A DNA stretch of 64,000 bases from Pseudoips prasinana (taxonomy: Eukaryota; Arthropoda; Insecta; Lepidoptera; Nolidae). Both the position numbers and the translations under genes were made by a program. The stretch is taken from contig OX621241.1 in assembly GCA_951640165.1 (NCBI GenBank), positions 5,528,001 to 5,592,000 of the forward strand, in the 5' to 3' direction. The notes below the pieces were generated by a model. That model saw only the letters and a program-made list of their open reading frames with translations. It made no database searches and was not told the origin of the DNA. Within the stretch, counting starts at the first letter, position 1. Each line of letters starts with the position of its first letter. Shown in pieces: positions 42,201 to 45,932 of this stretch.

Positions 42201-42216
42201 TACCCCACGGTTATAA
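10..42216 (+). CDS. Hml: Hemocytin/hemolectin-like protein, 3' part of gene (24 exons, ~1325 aa in window)
   Basis: Large secreted, cysteine-rich von Willebrand factor-related protein. In insects, hemocytin/hemolectin is made by hemocytes and works in clotting, aggregation and encapsulation (family knowledge). Seen here: end of a VWD with GLCGSFDG, a C8, a TIL, a second VWD with GLCGVCAG, C8, TIL, several VWC modules, a CTCK knot and a 41-residue hydrophilic tail. Many N-x-S/T sequons fit secretion. The 24 exons use GT/AG sites and their lengths sum to a consistent reading frame. The N-terminal part, with signal peptide, earlier VWDs and any discoidin domains, is upstream of the window. The ortholog name rests on domain order and was not searched. 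Confidence 0.9.
332..549 (+). CDS. Hml: Hemocytin exon 2: VWD end and start of C8
   Basis: The acceptor is gtag at 328-331. Translation begins [18 protein letters not shown], the calcium-site/GLCG signature that closes a VWD domain. It continues into the linker and CDVIT at the start of C8. Donor gtgagt at 550, phase 2. Base composition is much more GC-rich than the flanking introns. Confidence 0.88.
550..1340 (+). other. Intron, no recognisable feature
   Basis: AT-rich intron of 791 bp. I see no gene, tRNA or repeat that I can name in it. Confidence 0.6.
1341..1558 (+). CDS. Hml: Hemocytin exon 3: C8 domain
   Basis: Acceptor ctccag at 1335-1340, donor gtgagt at 1559. It encodes [20 protein letters not shown] and a cysteine-rich remainder ending PWRIMMDC, with the C8 spacing of paired cysteines. 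Entry completes a Thr codon begun in exon 2. Exit is phase 1. Confidence 0.87.
1797..1985 (+). CDS. Hml: Hemocytin exon 4: TIL domain
   Basis: Acceptor tcacag at 1791-1796, donor gtgagt at 1986. Translation includes [18 protein letters not shown] and [17 protein letters not shown], the trypsin-inhibitor-like cysteine-rich module found after C8 in VWF-type proteins. Its 3' part, with the donor, is repeated three more times downstream. Only the first donor keeps the reading frame: reading on hits a stop in copy 2 at about 2125. Confidence 0.88.
1848..2451 (+). repeat. Tandem array, 4 x 151 bp, of TIL exon 3' end plus donor
   Basis: Units begin at the gcgagcc motif at 1848, 1999, 2150 and 2301. 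Unit 1 is the real exon 4 end; units 2-4 lie in the intron. Each carries the donor gtgagtat (1986, 2137, 2288, 2439). Copies differ at only a few bases, e.g. ccta, ccag or ccaa after the start motif, so duplication is recent or artefactual. The 151-bp period breaks frame and none of the extra copies has its own acceptor, so they are probably not translated. Confidence 0.93.
2455..2640 (+). mobile_element. R1/TRAS-like LINE fragment (RT C-terminus, zinc knuckle)
   Basis: Plus-strand translation near 2495-2600 gives YLSWIGRKV, then [19 protein letters not shown]. This CxxC...HTLxxCP knuckle ends many R1-clade reverse transcriptases. It starts right after the 151-bp array. Short, broken, inactive. 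Confidence 0.6.
2843..3087 (+). CDS. Hml: Hemocytin exon 5: start of second VWD domain
   Basis: Acceptor ttttaag at 2836-2842, donor gtatat at 3088 (phase 0). Joined to exon 4 it reads [21 protein letters not shown], the usual CxxxG.P.Y.TF.G start of a VWD domain. NCT and NAT sequons follow. Confidence 0.88.
3452..3571 (+). CDS. Hml: Hemocytin exon 6: VWD middle (40 codons)
   Basis: Acceptor gatag at 3447-3451, donor gtaact at 3572, both phase 0. Translation starts [20 protein letters not shown] and ends DIHVE. An in-frame tag just upstream fixes the left boundary. Confidence 0.8.
3845..4045 (+). repeat. Interspersed repeat D (SINE or LINE-tail family)
   Basis: Contains the block gtgagtaaggtcgccagagc and the reading ggcggcggtgatcacttacc. 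It also occurs at 8995-9225, and inverted at 53148-53400 and 60770-61060. Confidence 0.7.
4385..4768. mobile_element. MITE with ~30-bp terminal inverted repeats
   Basis: Starts tacaacaagtaacgtaatta and ends with a near reverse complement, ...taagtgtcatgttgta. Both ends carry the core ttaacgcac/gtgcgttaa. A second full copy lies inverted at 53403-53803. No coding capacity. Confidence 0.75.
4951..5100 (+). CDS. Hml: Hemocytin exon 7: end of second VWD
   Basis: Acceptor ttatacag at 4943-4950, donor gtaacg at 5101. Its 50 codons begin [20 protein letters not shown] and contain [12 protein letters not shown], the VWD signature. Phase 0 at both ends. Confidence 0.85.
5679..5834 (+). CDS. Hml: Hemocytin exon 8: post-VWD linker and C8 start
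   Basis: Acceptor ttctcag at 5672-5678, donor gtgagt at 5835, phase 0. Encodes [20 protein letters not shown], then cysteines up to [12 protein letters not shown]. The SW motif after the VWD and the following cysteine spacing fit the VWD-C8 junction. An earlier open stretch at 5511-5678 is out of phase with exon 7 and was excluded. Confidence 0.82.
6019..6262 (+). mobile_element. tRNA-derived SINE, family B
   Basis: Head caccgtagcctagttggtag with B-box gggttcgaatccc, then a body with tgtttctgagtcatggatgt, ending gtccctagatattatt. Other copies, inverted: 18003-18251, 20841-21125, 40422-40661. Confidence 0.85.
6930..7260. repeat. Interspersed repeat K (LINE-tail-like)
   Basis: Contains accctaccgtgcagtgcatg and cagctactgagaaac. 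The reverse complement of this part lies at 63035-63205. A tRNA-like B-box remnant at 6850-6925 (ggtctcgaaccagcaccc) precedes it. Confidence 0.6.
7391..7554 (+). CDS. Hml: Hemocytin exon 9: second C8 domain
   Basis: Acceptor caactag at 7384-7390, donor gtaact at 7555. Translation [19 protein letters not shown] to LCPYP, exiting in phase 2. The split codon tg|t gives CPYPC when joined to exon 10, the usual C8-TIL boundary. Confidence 0.87.
8683..8812 (+). CDS. Hml: Hemocytin exon 10: second TIL domain, first part
   Basis: Acceptor tttgccag at 8675-8682 chosen because it completes the Cys codon and gives [20 protein letters not shown]. It continues to GCFCPEGK, with donor gtaatc at 8813. AGs further left give the wrong phase. 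Confidence 0.83.
8995..9225 (+). repeat. Interspersed repeat D copy
   Basis: Same blocks as at 3845-4045, with cgcgactcttctggtgttgc. Confidence 0.7.
9265..9595 (-). mobile_element. Jockey/R1-like LINE, RT C-terminal remnant
   Basis: Minus-strand frames give [20 protein letters not shown] and, after a frameshift, [17 protein letters not shown]. The 'LWN.LP' tail is typical of non-LTR reverse transcriptase ends. Broken. Confidence 0.6.
9935..10045 (-). mobile_element. Decayed SINE family C fragment
   Basis: Carries tatgggtcacacaaatagtt and a degraded tRNA-like end (actgcgccatacgtt). Compare 41704-41870. Confidence 0.5.
10095..10350. repeat. LINE-tail-like repeat E
   Basis: Starts agcagcccggtacgtgcttc and has gagttataacattac further on. 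It is of the widespread lepidopteran 'cccgcggcttcg' type seen again at 20235, 22250, 23275 and 35695. Confidence 0.5.
10696..10782 (+). CDS. Hml: Hemocytin exon 11: TIL end / VWC start (29 codons)
   Basis: Acceptor attgcag at 10689-10695, donor gtgagt at 10783, phase 0 at both ends. Encodes [20 protein letters not shown] and ends GDEWQ, the 'W' start of a VWC-type module. Confidence 0.87.
11340..11745. repeat. LINE-tail remnant and SINE-like unit G
   Basis: 11340-11550 starts tttatttcggaaacatgggt (retroelement 3' tail style). 11575-11745 shares cgtaagtgatcgccaaggtt and gctttggaggacaggttaag with 34345-34605 and, more diverged, 50870-51015, in opposite orientation. Confidence 0.45.
11875..12037 (+). 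CDS. Hml: Hemocytin exon 12: VWC domain
   Basis: Acceptor atgacag at 11868-11874, donor gtacgt at 12038. Encodes [20 protein letters not shown] and ends QCCAQYLCG. The CxxCxC...CC...C pattern is VWC. Exit phase 1. The exon is strongly GC-rich. Confidence 0.9.
12299..12439. mobile_element. Small MITE with ~22-bp TIRs
   Basis: Left end cacttttagtaacactctcg and right end gagagcgttactaaaagtgt are inverted complements about 140 bp apart. Confidence 0.65.
12440..13985. other. Intron sequence, AT-rich, no gene
   Basis: No exon found. 12580-12690 resembles 8490-8580 (ctcacagcc...cattggt...gcgcgctttcccggttccc), a shared undefined repeat. 13137-13170 is an inverted match to 16752-16785. Confidence 0.5.
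13990..15545 (-). mobile_element. RTE-clade LINE, 5'-truncated and broken
   Basis: Read on the minus strand, frames give [20 protein letters not shown] and [10 protein letters not shown], i.e. RT motifs of RTE elements with the catalytic region damaged (frameshifts, stops). The 3' end at about 13990 has the catcag/catatcagccgaa tail. A second copy is at 54690-56945. Confidence 0.85.
15546..16970. other. Intron sequence, no gene seen
   Basis: AT-rich, no exon or clear repeat boundary. 16752-16785 (ggagtactttaaaagttgat) is the inverted partner of 13137-13170, so the ~3.6 kb between may be an old transposon hosting the RTE copy. Confidence 0.4.
16975..17205 (-). mobile_element. LINE 3'-tail repeat I, touching exon 13
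   Basis: Reverse complement of the family with aaaaaagcgcttgtaaatag; other copies at 35098, 37733, 41080, 51715 and 61565. Its pyrimidine-rich end (ccttttttattttatttttt) runs straight into the ttttctag acceptor of the next exon. Confidence 0.75.
17214..17321 (+). CDS. Hml: Hemocytin exon 13: VWC-type linker
   Basis: Acceptor ttttctag ending 17213, donor gtaagt at 17322, phase 1 at both ends. Encodes [20 protein letters not shown] and ends CTEFACG. The pyrimidine tract before the acceptor comes from repeat I. Confidence 0.85.
18003..18251 (-). mobile_element. SINE family B copy
   Basis: Starts atctagggacaatgtcacac and ends at the inverted head ctacggtgatcg, with B-box gggattcgaacccagg. Confidence 0.85.
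18255..18440. repeat. Degenerate short repeats
   Basis: Repeated variants of ttctatgaacagagat and caacagtgctttcta. An old minisatellite-like patch of unknown meaning. Confidence 0.5.
18663..18881 (+). CDS. Hml: Hemocytin exon 14: two VWC-type half modules
   Basis: Acceptor tgttacag ending 18662, donor gtaagt at 18882, phase 1 at both ends. Encodes [20 protein letters not shown] ... [11 protein letters not shown] ... CCSEYKCG. Two CC...C endings suggest an internal duplication of the module. Confidence 0.9.
18930..19115 (+). repeat. Interspersed repeat J
   Basis: Has ctaccagagaacgggcagca and gattgccaacc. Same family at 26690-26915, 51035-51225 and, inverted, 51405-51560 and 58335-58585. Confidence 0.65.
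19670..19940. repeat. LINE-tail-like AT-rich repeat
   Basis: Begins aatcaaatctttatttgctc in the style of reverse-oriented lepidopteran LINE 3' tails. No ORF. Confidence 0.4.
20059..20156 (+). CDS. Hml: Hemocytin exon 15: VWC-region linker
   Basis: Acceptor tgttacag ending 20058, donor gtaagt at 20157. Phase 1 in, phase 0 out. Encodes [20 protein letters not shown] and ends TPLTVLKD. Short, with one cysteine. Confidence 0.85.
20235..20790. repeat. Repeat E copies (LINE-tail-like)
   Basis: Two pieces starting ggctgtgccccgcggtttta and gctgtgccccgtagttttac. The first has catacatacagacaaacaga. Same family inverted at 35695-35965. Confidence 0.6.
20841..21125 (-). mobile_element. SINE family B copy with internal hairpin
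   Basis: Body as at 18003. At about 20968-21036 a segment appears in both orientations (gaatatttgtttctgagtct / agactcagaaacaaatattc), making a foldback inside the SINE. Confidence 0.8.
21235..21305. repeat. Imperfect hairpin
   Basis: aacgatgtctcaatta ... aatatgagacatcgtt arms within a tctagaag-like spacer; stem of about 15-20 bp. Confidence 0.45.
21566..21620. repeat. Short tandem duplication
   Basis: attgcatgtaagatgtaaga block occurs twice, with further gtaagatgtaa steps. Confidence 0.6.
21978..22690. repeat. Pieces of repeats F and E
   Basis: 21978-22050 begins aaaaccggccaagtgtgagt (end of repeat F). 22250-22530 has agcagtgcccgcggacttcg (repeat E type). No exon seen in this part of the 8 kb intron. 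Confidence 0.5.
22992..23064 (+). tRNA. tRNA-Ala (anticodon AGC)
   Basis: 73-nt cloverleaf. Acceptor GGGGGCG pairs with CGCCTCC (one G-U), D-arm GCTC/GAGC, anticodon stem CTCGC/GCGAG with loop TTAGCAT, T-arm CCGGG-ATCGATA-CCCGG, discriminator A. The loop reads AGC. All stems are intact. A T-run begins about 30 bp downstream. Confidence 0.93.
23275..23425. repeat. Repeat E-type fragment
   Basis: Has ttccttcctaacgctataac, then gagtaacaccgcgaggcaca, the common 'accgcgaggcacagctag' end. Confidence 0.45.
24100..24372. mobile_element. Inverted pair of SINE family C (foldback)
   Basis: A minus-oriented body (tagacggacacaaattacat) is followed by a plus-oriented head and body (gtgtcgcgggctcgagtccc, then gtgtgacccataaattgttg). 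The two halves are near complements and both ends carry the gacaacgcc/ggcaattgtc motif. Confidence 0.7.
24626..24870 (-). mobile_element. SINE family A copy
   Basis: tRNA-derived. B-box region gggtgggaatcaaacccacg, body actcaggacaaacagacatg and end gacattatttacacacggcc, all reversed. Confidence 0.85.
25175..25285. repeat. Tandem duplication, ~55 bp x 2
   Basis: aaccaaaaacataaatataa ... cgtcaatctaatct is repeated directly with few changes. Confidence 0.7.
25345..25500 (+). mobile_element. tRNA-like SINE head, family A-like
   Basis: gttggcttagtggttag, B-box ggttcgattcccacccggga, then aatttgttctatgtctgggt. A truncated relative of SINE A. Confidence 0.65.
25945..26025. repeat. Near-perfect hairpin
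   Basis: Arms attggaaagctctttcaact and its complement agttgaaagagctttccaat, separated by about 20 bp, flanked by gaattc repeats. Confidence 0.85.
26092..26350 (+). mobile_element. SINE family A copy
   Basis: Head cctgttggcgtggttggtag, B-box gattcccacccgggacag, body tttgtcctgagtctgggtgt, end tgggatcagatggccgtgtg. Confidence 0.87.
26690..26915 (+). repeat. Repeat J copy
   Basis: cgtggggggcgtagaaatcg, then ctaccagagaacgggcagca and a tgatgacgatgatgacga tail. Confidence 0.65.
26933..28168 (+). mobile_element. Mariner transposon, inactive
   Basis: About 1.24 kb. Ends ggttaggcaaaaagtctttt and, inverted, aagaaactttttccccaacc form terminal repeats flanked by TA. The transposase is broken into frames: [18 protein letters not shown] near 27112, then [12 protein letters not shown] (first Asp), [10 protein letters not shown] (second Asp replaced by Ala at 27827-27829) and [13 protein letters not shown] (third Asp). 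Frameshifts and an early stop also inactivate it. It ends 70 bp before the next hemocytin exon. Confidence 0.93.
28239..28439 (+). CDS. Hml: Hemocytin exon 16: VWC domain (head of 150-bp array)
   Basis: Acceptor gcgcag ending 28238, donor gtcaga at 28440, phase 0 at both ends. Encodes [20 protein letters not shown] ... [19 protein letters not shown], a canonical VWC. The last 129 bp plus donor are repeated eight more times. The true 3' end may be at any of the nine identical donors up to 29639, since all preserve frame. Confidence 0.85.
28311..29660 (+). repeat. Tandem array, 9 x 150 bp, of VWC exon end plus donor
   Basis: Units start at tgcgccgtcagcgagtgcgc at 28311, 28461, 28611, 28761, 28911, 29061, 29211, 29361 and 29511. 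All are identical until base 29659 in the last. Each unit is 129 bp of exon 16 plus 21 bp of intron (gtcagacatacatatacata). 150 is a multiple of 3 and no stop occurs, so read-through gives 50-residue repeats ending VRHTYTY. Confidence 0.97.
29661..30414 (+). other. Intron, small hairpin only
   Basis: No exon. A hairpin at about 29928-29956 (actgctcctgggta / tacccaggagcagt) is the only clear structure. Confidence 0.55.
30415..30537 (+). CDS. Hml: Hemocytin exon 17: VWC-type module
   Basis: Acceptor taaccag ending 30414, donor gtaaga at 30538, phase 0 at both ends. Encodes [20 protein letters not shown], ending CHTDCQL. After exon 16 it reads IYK-VGENW, the normal module junction, which supports skipping the array's extra intron bases. 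Confidence 0.9.
30538..31338 (+). other. Intron, no named feature
   Basis: AT-rich intron of 801 bp. No exon, tRNA or recognised repeat. Confidence 0.5.
31339..31497 (+). CDS. Hml: Hemocytin exon 18: VWC-type module
   Basis: Acceptor tccccag ending 31338, donor gtgagt at 31498, phase 0. Encodes [36 protein letters not shown] and ends VDLNGT. CC.RC closes one VWC and the following C...W opens the next. Confidence 0.9.
31626..31855 (+). mobile_element. SINE family C copy with terminal palindrome
   Basis: tRNA-like head gtggcgcagtggctaagaca, B-box cgggttcgagacccgc, body gttctgagtttggatgtaat. It ends in a palindrome aagacaacgcccgc / gggcgttgtctt. Confidence 0.8.
32242..32388 (+). CDS. Hml: Hemocytin exon 19: VWC-type module
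   Basis: Acceptor tttgcag ending 32241, donor gtaatt at 32389, phase 0; 49 codons. Encodes [20 protein letters not shown] ... [19 protein letters not shown], closely parallel to exon 16 ([18 protein letters not shown]). Confidence 0.9.
32454..32570 (-). mobile_element. SINE family A, truncated
   Basis: Only the 3' part (gacattatttacacacggtc ... gaaaccagataactgat). Confidence 0.8.
32849..33056 (+). CDS. Hml: Hemocytin exon 20: VWC module
   Basis: Acceptor attgcag ending 32848, donor gtgagt at 33057, exit phase 1. Encodes [20 protein letters not shown] ... [20 protein letters not shown]. Its 3' end and donor seed the decayed array that follows. Confidence 0.9.
33057..34330 (+). repeat. Decayed tandem array of VWC exon end plus donor (~130-bp units)
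   Basis: After the real donor, the junction ccaggtgagtgg / ccaggtaagtgg recurs with donor-like GT at about 33742, 33847, 33942, 34070, 34198 and 34285. Upstream of each lie variants of the exon text (gcgtggctggga, gacaaggtggt). Full-unit spacing is about 130 bp (32951 to 33081); several copies are shortened. Exon frames contain stops. A LINE end at about 33087-33635 interrupts the second unit. Confidence 0.88.
33087..33635 (-). mobile_element. Non-LTR LINE 3' end with RT C-terminus
   Basis: Minus-strand frame ends [20 protein letters not shown] ... [16 protein letters not shown] and a stop near 33291, the standard tail of a CR1/jockey-type RT. It sits inside the decayed array, so it inserted after the array formed. 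Confidence 0.7.
34345..34605 (-). repeat. SINE-like unit G
   Basis: Contains caaagcacggagacgctcag and cctcgccgatcgcttacaga, related to 11575-11745 and 50870-51015. Confidence 0.5.
34711..34757. repeat. Perfect hairpin
   Basis: cactcgggtccacatgtgag and its exact complement ctcacatgtggacccgagtg, separated by about 7 bp. Confidence 0.9.
34856..34947 (+). tRNA. tRNA-Ile (TAT) with intron, damaged T-stem
   Basis: 92 bp. GCTCCAG/CTGGAGC acceptor, D-arm GCGC/GCGC, anticodon arm CGGTA/TGCCG with TAT and an 18-nt intron. The T-stem reads GGAAG against CTCGC, with two mismatches, whereas the sister copy at 36918 pairs perfectly. Probably a decaying duplicate. Confidence 0.75.
35098..35335 (+). mobile_element. 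LINE 3'-tail repeat I
   Basis: Starts aaaataaaataaaaaaggtt, then cgtagactttaaaaaagcgc and gaacatgtttgtagt. A local hairpin (aaaacatttataaaat / attttataaatgtttt) lies inside. Confidence 0.7.
35695..35965 (-). repeat. Repeat E copy
   Basis: Reverse of 20235 type: taaactcaaaaagtactgca, then accgcggggcacagctag. Confidence 0.6.
36118..36291 (+). CDS. Hml: Hemocytin exon 21: VWC module
   Basis: Acceptor tctctag ending 36117, donor gtaagt at 36292, phase 1 in and out. Encodes [20 protein letters not shown] ... [14 protein letters not shown]. Joined to exon 20 it reads VVLP-DTTWQSP, showing that the intervening array copies are spliced out. Confidence 0.9.
36918..37009 (+). tRNA. tRNA-Ile (TAT) with 18-nt intron
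   Basis: Same layout as the copy at 34856 but with an intact T-arm (GCGAG-TTCGAGC-CTCGC). The ~35 bp before both copies are alike (caaataattaggcca), so the pair arose by segment duplication. Confidence 0.9.
37131..37203. repeat. Perfect 32-bp-arm hairpin
   Basis: tagaatttcgtaacgaaata ... gccttaag, a 6-bp loop (tctcac), then the exact complement. Unusually perfect. Confidence 0.93.
37733..38022 (+). mobile_element. LINE 3'-tail repeat I
   Basis: aataaaggtttttattcacg ... aaaaaagcgcttgtaaatag, ending gtcgaatggttctgtctata. Confidence 0.75.
38298..38450 (+). CDS. Hml: Hemocytin exon 22: CTCK domain, first half
   Basis: Acceptor ttaccag ending 38297, donor gtaagt at 38451, phase 1 in and out. 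Encodes [20 protein letters not shown] ... [16 protein letters not shown], the C-terminal cystine knot start with the CxGxC-like CVGTC. GC-rich. Confidence 0.9.
38765..39000 (-). mobile_element. SINE family E copy (tRNA head missing)
   Basis: ggccagtctcaacagagact ... ctctccgaggcacggaggga, complementary to 54360-54610. Confidence 0.7.
39187..39735. repeat. Minisatellite, 80-bp unit x 7
   Basis: gagttggatgttcgctaagt recurs at 39274, 39354, 39434, 39514, 39594 and 39674 (80-bp steps), with a slightly longer first copy at 39190. Middle copies are identical; first and last are variants. Confidence 0.95.
39950..40185 (-). mobile_element. LINE 3' fragment (RT C-terminal type)
   Basis: ttccatttgtcacgatcttt, ctcgccggtttagggtactt and ggtcttccccttccggttgt match, inverted, 61840-61985 and, in the same sense, 60420-60490. 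Confidence 0.6.
40231..40404 (+). CDS. Hml: Hemocytin exon 23: CTCK domain, second half
   Basis: Acceptor ttttttcag ending 40230, donor gtcagt at 40405, phase 1 in and out. Encodes [20 protein letters not shown] ... [18 protein letters not shown]; CxCC and the final CxC are knot cysteines. A SINE begins 18 bp past the donor. Confidence 0.9.
40422..40661 (-). mobile_element. SINE family B copy next to exon 23
   Basis: atctagggacaatgtcacac to aactaggctacggtgacc. A few bases of the B-box are lost. Confidence 0.85.
40807..41062 (+). mobile_element. SINE family A copy
   Basis: gggccggttggcgtgattgg, gagttcgattcccacccatg, tgtttgtcctgagtctgagt, then gaataatgtcccag. Confidence 0.85.
41080..41155 (-). 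mobile_element. Repeat I fragment
   Basis: tagaaataattataaatatg, then actacaaacatattctgact. Confidence 0.55.
41704..41870 (-). mobile_element. SINE family C copy
   Basis: tgtcgcagggtactttacaa ... gacttgaacccgcgacacga ... ctgcgccacacgt, i.e. the reversed tRNA-like head. Confidence 0.85.
42092..42216 (+). CDS. Hml: Hemocytin last exon (24): hydrophilic tail and stop
   Basis: Acceptor tttttcag ending 42091. It completes an Asp codon, then [20 protein letters not shown] ... FGSTPRL and stop taa at 42214-42216. Pro/Tyr-rich, lies beyond the cystine knot. Confidence 0.88.
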
Positions 42217-42391
42217 AAATGGACTTTAGATTCTATACTTAATACAGATAAATGCTCATTGAAAATACGAAATATTAGACATAAAAATAATAACACATCA
42301 TAACTTCAAAATTTAAAAAATCCCTCACATTATAAAAATATATAAGCTGACTATAGCTGTAAGGCTGATCGCAGATAGAAAGAATGAAATG

Positions 42392-42397
42392 AATAAA
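42392..42397 (+). terminator. Candidate poly(A) signal of hemocytin
   Basis: aataaa 176 bp after the stop. Other AT-rich variants occur nearby, so the site used is uncertain. Confidence 0.45.
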
Positions 42398-42399
42398 AA

Positions 42400-44260
42400 T
42401 ATATATGTATAAAAATATGATATCCGCCATTTTGGGCGGCGGCCATCTTGGACCAATTTTCATCAAACAAAGCTAAGAACATCCCCGACTAATTCACCTT
42501 TCACATTAAAAACAAAATCATAATCGGTTCATCCGAGAACTACGCCACAGACACGTCAAACTGCCCTTCGTTTTTAAGTAGGTTAAAAATAAAATGATTC
42601 AGGAATTTTATCATCTTAAATAAAAAAAATAGTCGATAAAAATCTATCACTATAATGCATATTACAAATTACAATAGAAAAAAATTGTGAGGGTGTAAAA
42701 AATCTAGACTTGATCAATTTAGAATCGATTCTGATGAAAGACATGAATTTAACGATATGAATAATGAACAAAGACAGTGTTGGGCATTTTATATTTAAAT
42801 TAACCCAGTGACGTGTTTCCAGTGAGCATTTTGTGTATATAATGATTAGTTATTTTAATGCAAAAAAGTACAAAACAACCTACAAATACTCAATAACTAT
42901 TATTTTTTGTGAGAACGAAATGCGTATATTATTGCAGTTATTATTTTTTGTAAATATGATAATAAATGGAGCAATGATAGCAAAAAAAAATCGAGTATTA
43001 TTATCCCCTTTACCTTAACAGGCTGAGACAGCAATTACATGTGTGTGTGCCTCTTTACATCATTCTGTCTCCCGCTTTGCTCTGGAGGGAACTGGAACTA
43101 TTCATTTTCTAACACCTCCTTTTTCTTTCTGATTAAATTCGTCTCGGGATCCAAGACATTTGTCGCGATTCCCCGGGACATGCCTGAACCTCACCGCTTA
43201 GTGTCATTTCATTGTGTGCCACTGTTGATCCTGGCTTACAGGAGTTGCAGTGGTGGGAAAGAGGGAGGGACTAGTCCTGATAAAAAAAAGTTACATGTGT
43301 GAATGAGATAGCATTCATTAAATTTCATGATATATATTTTTGTTCGTATCCAGCAGCAACAGATCCACGCGGTGCAATGGGTATCGTACTTGCCGGTTTC
43401 TGAAGATATATATTATACTAATAAAACATGTGTTTTTATTGGTATCATTGAATACTTCTTTCAATCGAAGAAATCGATTGATCTAAAGCTCAATTTACAT
43501 AATGACCGTAGAATGGACTTTTCTTTTTTGATTTAGCAACTACTAGTTTGGCCGAGGAGTTGACGTTCAAATGCAAAATTTTGATACTTTATGATGAGTA
43601 TCCGAATCACTCCCATGTACGTTCTACGATTTTGCTTAGTTTTCGAGATAGATATTTTTTTAATGATTTTTCCGTTAATTTCACCTAACATCAGTTTACG
43701 ATTTTTTCTCGTTCTGTTGAACATTTCTGGTTCAGTTTTTTTGTGATAACTAATTTGCATAGTGTAACCCAGTGAAATCTAACACCCTAAACAAATATGG
43801 TTTATCTAATCATTGCAGAACTGACTTAGAATTTATTCGAAAGTTCAAAATTAGGATTTGAGTTCGAATACTCTTCAACATAAAGTATCTAAATTTTGCG
43901 ATTGAAAGTCAATTCCTCAGCCACCCTGTATAGTGAAAAATTGTAACGGGTAACCTACCCTACTTAATCGTCGATCTACCCAACATTGTTTGTACTCGTC
44001 TGACTTTGGTAAGTTTCAAGGTTTGAAGTCAGACGAGACGTAACACTGGCTACCTATTTTCTTATAGTACTTCATTCAAAACCTAGCAATTCTCTTAGAA
44101 AAACCTAGCAATTCTCTTAGAAAAACCTAGCAATTCTCTTAGAACTACGGTTTTGCGTACCAGGTGATAGCGGCTTCTGGCGGTACCGGCCGAAAGCAGT
44201 TATTTATTGCGCTTGCTGCAATGTGTGCGTCACGACACTCAACACGGTGTTGACACGGTG
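42400..44260. other. Intergenic, no gene; one 22-bp tandem repeat
   Basis: No supported coding region. 44077-44142 holds three copies of aaacctagcaattctcttag at a 22-bp period. The stretch at 43533-43760 is open on the minus strand but has no recognisable family. Confidence 0.5.
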
Positions 44261-44261
44261 A

Positions 44262-44512
44262 CGTGCCGGATGACGTGGTTGGGAAATACTTACCTTTCAG
44301 GCCGCAGGTCGTGGTTTACATTCCCACCCAGGACAGATATTTGTGTGCACGAACATGTCTGTTTGTCCTGAGTCTGAGTGTAATCATCAATAGAAACATG
44401 CATTTCCACAAAATGTAGTAGGTATACCTGTTTAAGTTTATCAGTTCTCTGGTTTCCATAGTACAAGCTCTGCTTAGTTTAGGATCAGATGGCCGTGTCT
44501 GAATAATGTCAC
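44262..44512 (+). mobile_element. SINE family A copy
   Basis: gccggatgacgtggttggga, tgtttgtcctgagtctgagt, taggatcagatggccgtgtc. Confidence 0.82.
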
Positions 44513-45349
44513 AACGACCACTTATTGCATAACAAGTTATGATTTAAATTAAAATTTTTATAATTGATGCTTTTGAAGCTTTTCTGCCGCAATAGGTTTA
44601 ATTTGCTGGAATATAAAATACATTTAAGTTTAAAATAAATTGAACGTGTTTATAATCTCACGCAGTAAGGGTGAGCTCTAAGCGAGAGGATAAATACTCG
44701 ACCAATTTGCTGACTCAATTGAAAAAAGTATAAAATTTGTTTATTCATACAATTTTCTACTTTACGGTATAGTAATATGGTACTATTTTCCATTGAGTCA
44801 GTAAATAGCTCTAAAGTTTTTCCTACTGGTCTTTAATGATCCTAATTCATATATTTTGTTGACCCCGTATGATGCTACAGCATTTTAGAAGGGACTCTAT
44901 AGTGAAGCGTATAAGGTGTGGTTTGTAATTTAAATAAAACAAATCAAACCACTTACAAATTTTTAATAAAATAAAAAGGTCAGGGCCACTAAGCTCATCA
45001 TATATTTATGCCCTATGGAGGTAGGCGCGCTAAGTTCTCTCCTCGCTTCGACGACGACGGTGGCGACGCGGAGTTCCAGGAGGTGGCGCAGGTCGGAGGA
45101 TGACCCACTGGAATGTGTTGGTCTATAGTGTAACAGTGGCGGTGACCACCAGGTACTGGTAGGTGCGATGTTGATGTGCCGTTTGCAGACCGCACTTTGG
45201 ACCCTGGAATTGACGTCGACTAAATCAATATATTCTTTTGAACCAAAGCCTCTCCTGGCTGTGACCGCGTAATGGAGATGAGGAAGCAGGAGTACTAATT
45301 ACGCTAAAGGCAATTGTCACAGTTAGAATCGGAATTTACAAATTGTAAA

Positions 45350-45932
45350 ACCGGCCAAGTGCGAGTTGGACTCGCCCATTAAGGGTTCCGTAGCAGCAAG
45401 TATTTCAGTTGATTAAATTAAAGGTAAATTGCGGTTTACGATTTACGACGTATTAAAAAACACCTAGTTACTAGATCTCGTTCAAACCAATTTTCGTTGT
45501 TAGTTTGCATGGTAATGTACATGATATATTTTTTTAGTTTTATCATTCTCTTATTTTAGAAGTTACACAGGGGGATGACACTCATTTTACCACTTTGGAA
45601 GTGTCTCTCGCGCAAACTATTCAGTTAAGAATAGATGATATTAGAAACCTCAATATCATTTTTGAAAACCTATCCATAGACACCCCACATGTATGGGTAC
45701 GATGAAAAATAAAATATGTATGGGGAACCCCCAAAATTATTGTTCTTTTTCTATTTTTGTGTGAATACCTTAATGCGGTTCACAGAATACATCTACGTAC
45801 CAAGTTTCAACAGTACAGCTCTTATAGTTCCGGAAAACTGTGACATACGGACGGACAGACAGACGGACAGGCAGACATGACGAATCTATAAGGATTCCGT
45901 TTTTTGCCACTTGGCTACGGAACCCTAATAAA
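45350..45932. mobile_element. Repeat F (~580 bp)
   Basis: Begins aaccggccaagtgcgagttg, ends ccacttggctacggaaccct, with agttccggaaaactgtgaca and a gacagacagacgg block inside. Further copies inverted at 52330-52922 and partial at 57225-57592. Common in lepidopteran genomes; no ORF here. Confidence 0.8.

Noticed and set aside
43533..43760. 75-codon minus-strand ORF (MQISYHKKTEPEMF...)
   Set aside because: No recognisable domain, low-complexity Lys/Ile composition, no splice context.
44077..44142. Possible CRISPR-like or regulatory repeat
   Set aside because: Three directly adjoining 22-bp copies without spacers in a eukaryotic genome; a simple tandem repeat.
45013..45195. 60-codon minus-strand ORF in a GC-richer patch
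   Set aside because: Resembles retroelement-derived sequence at best; no family match I can defend.
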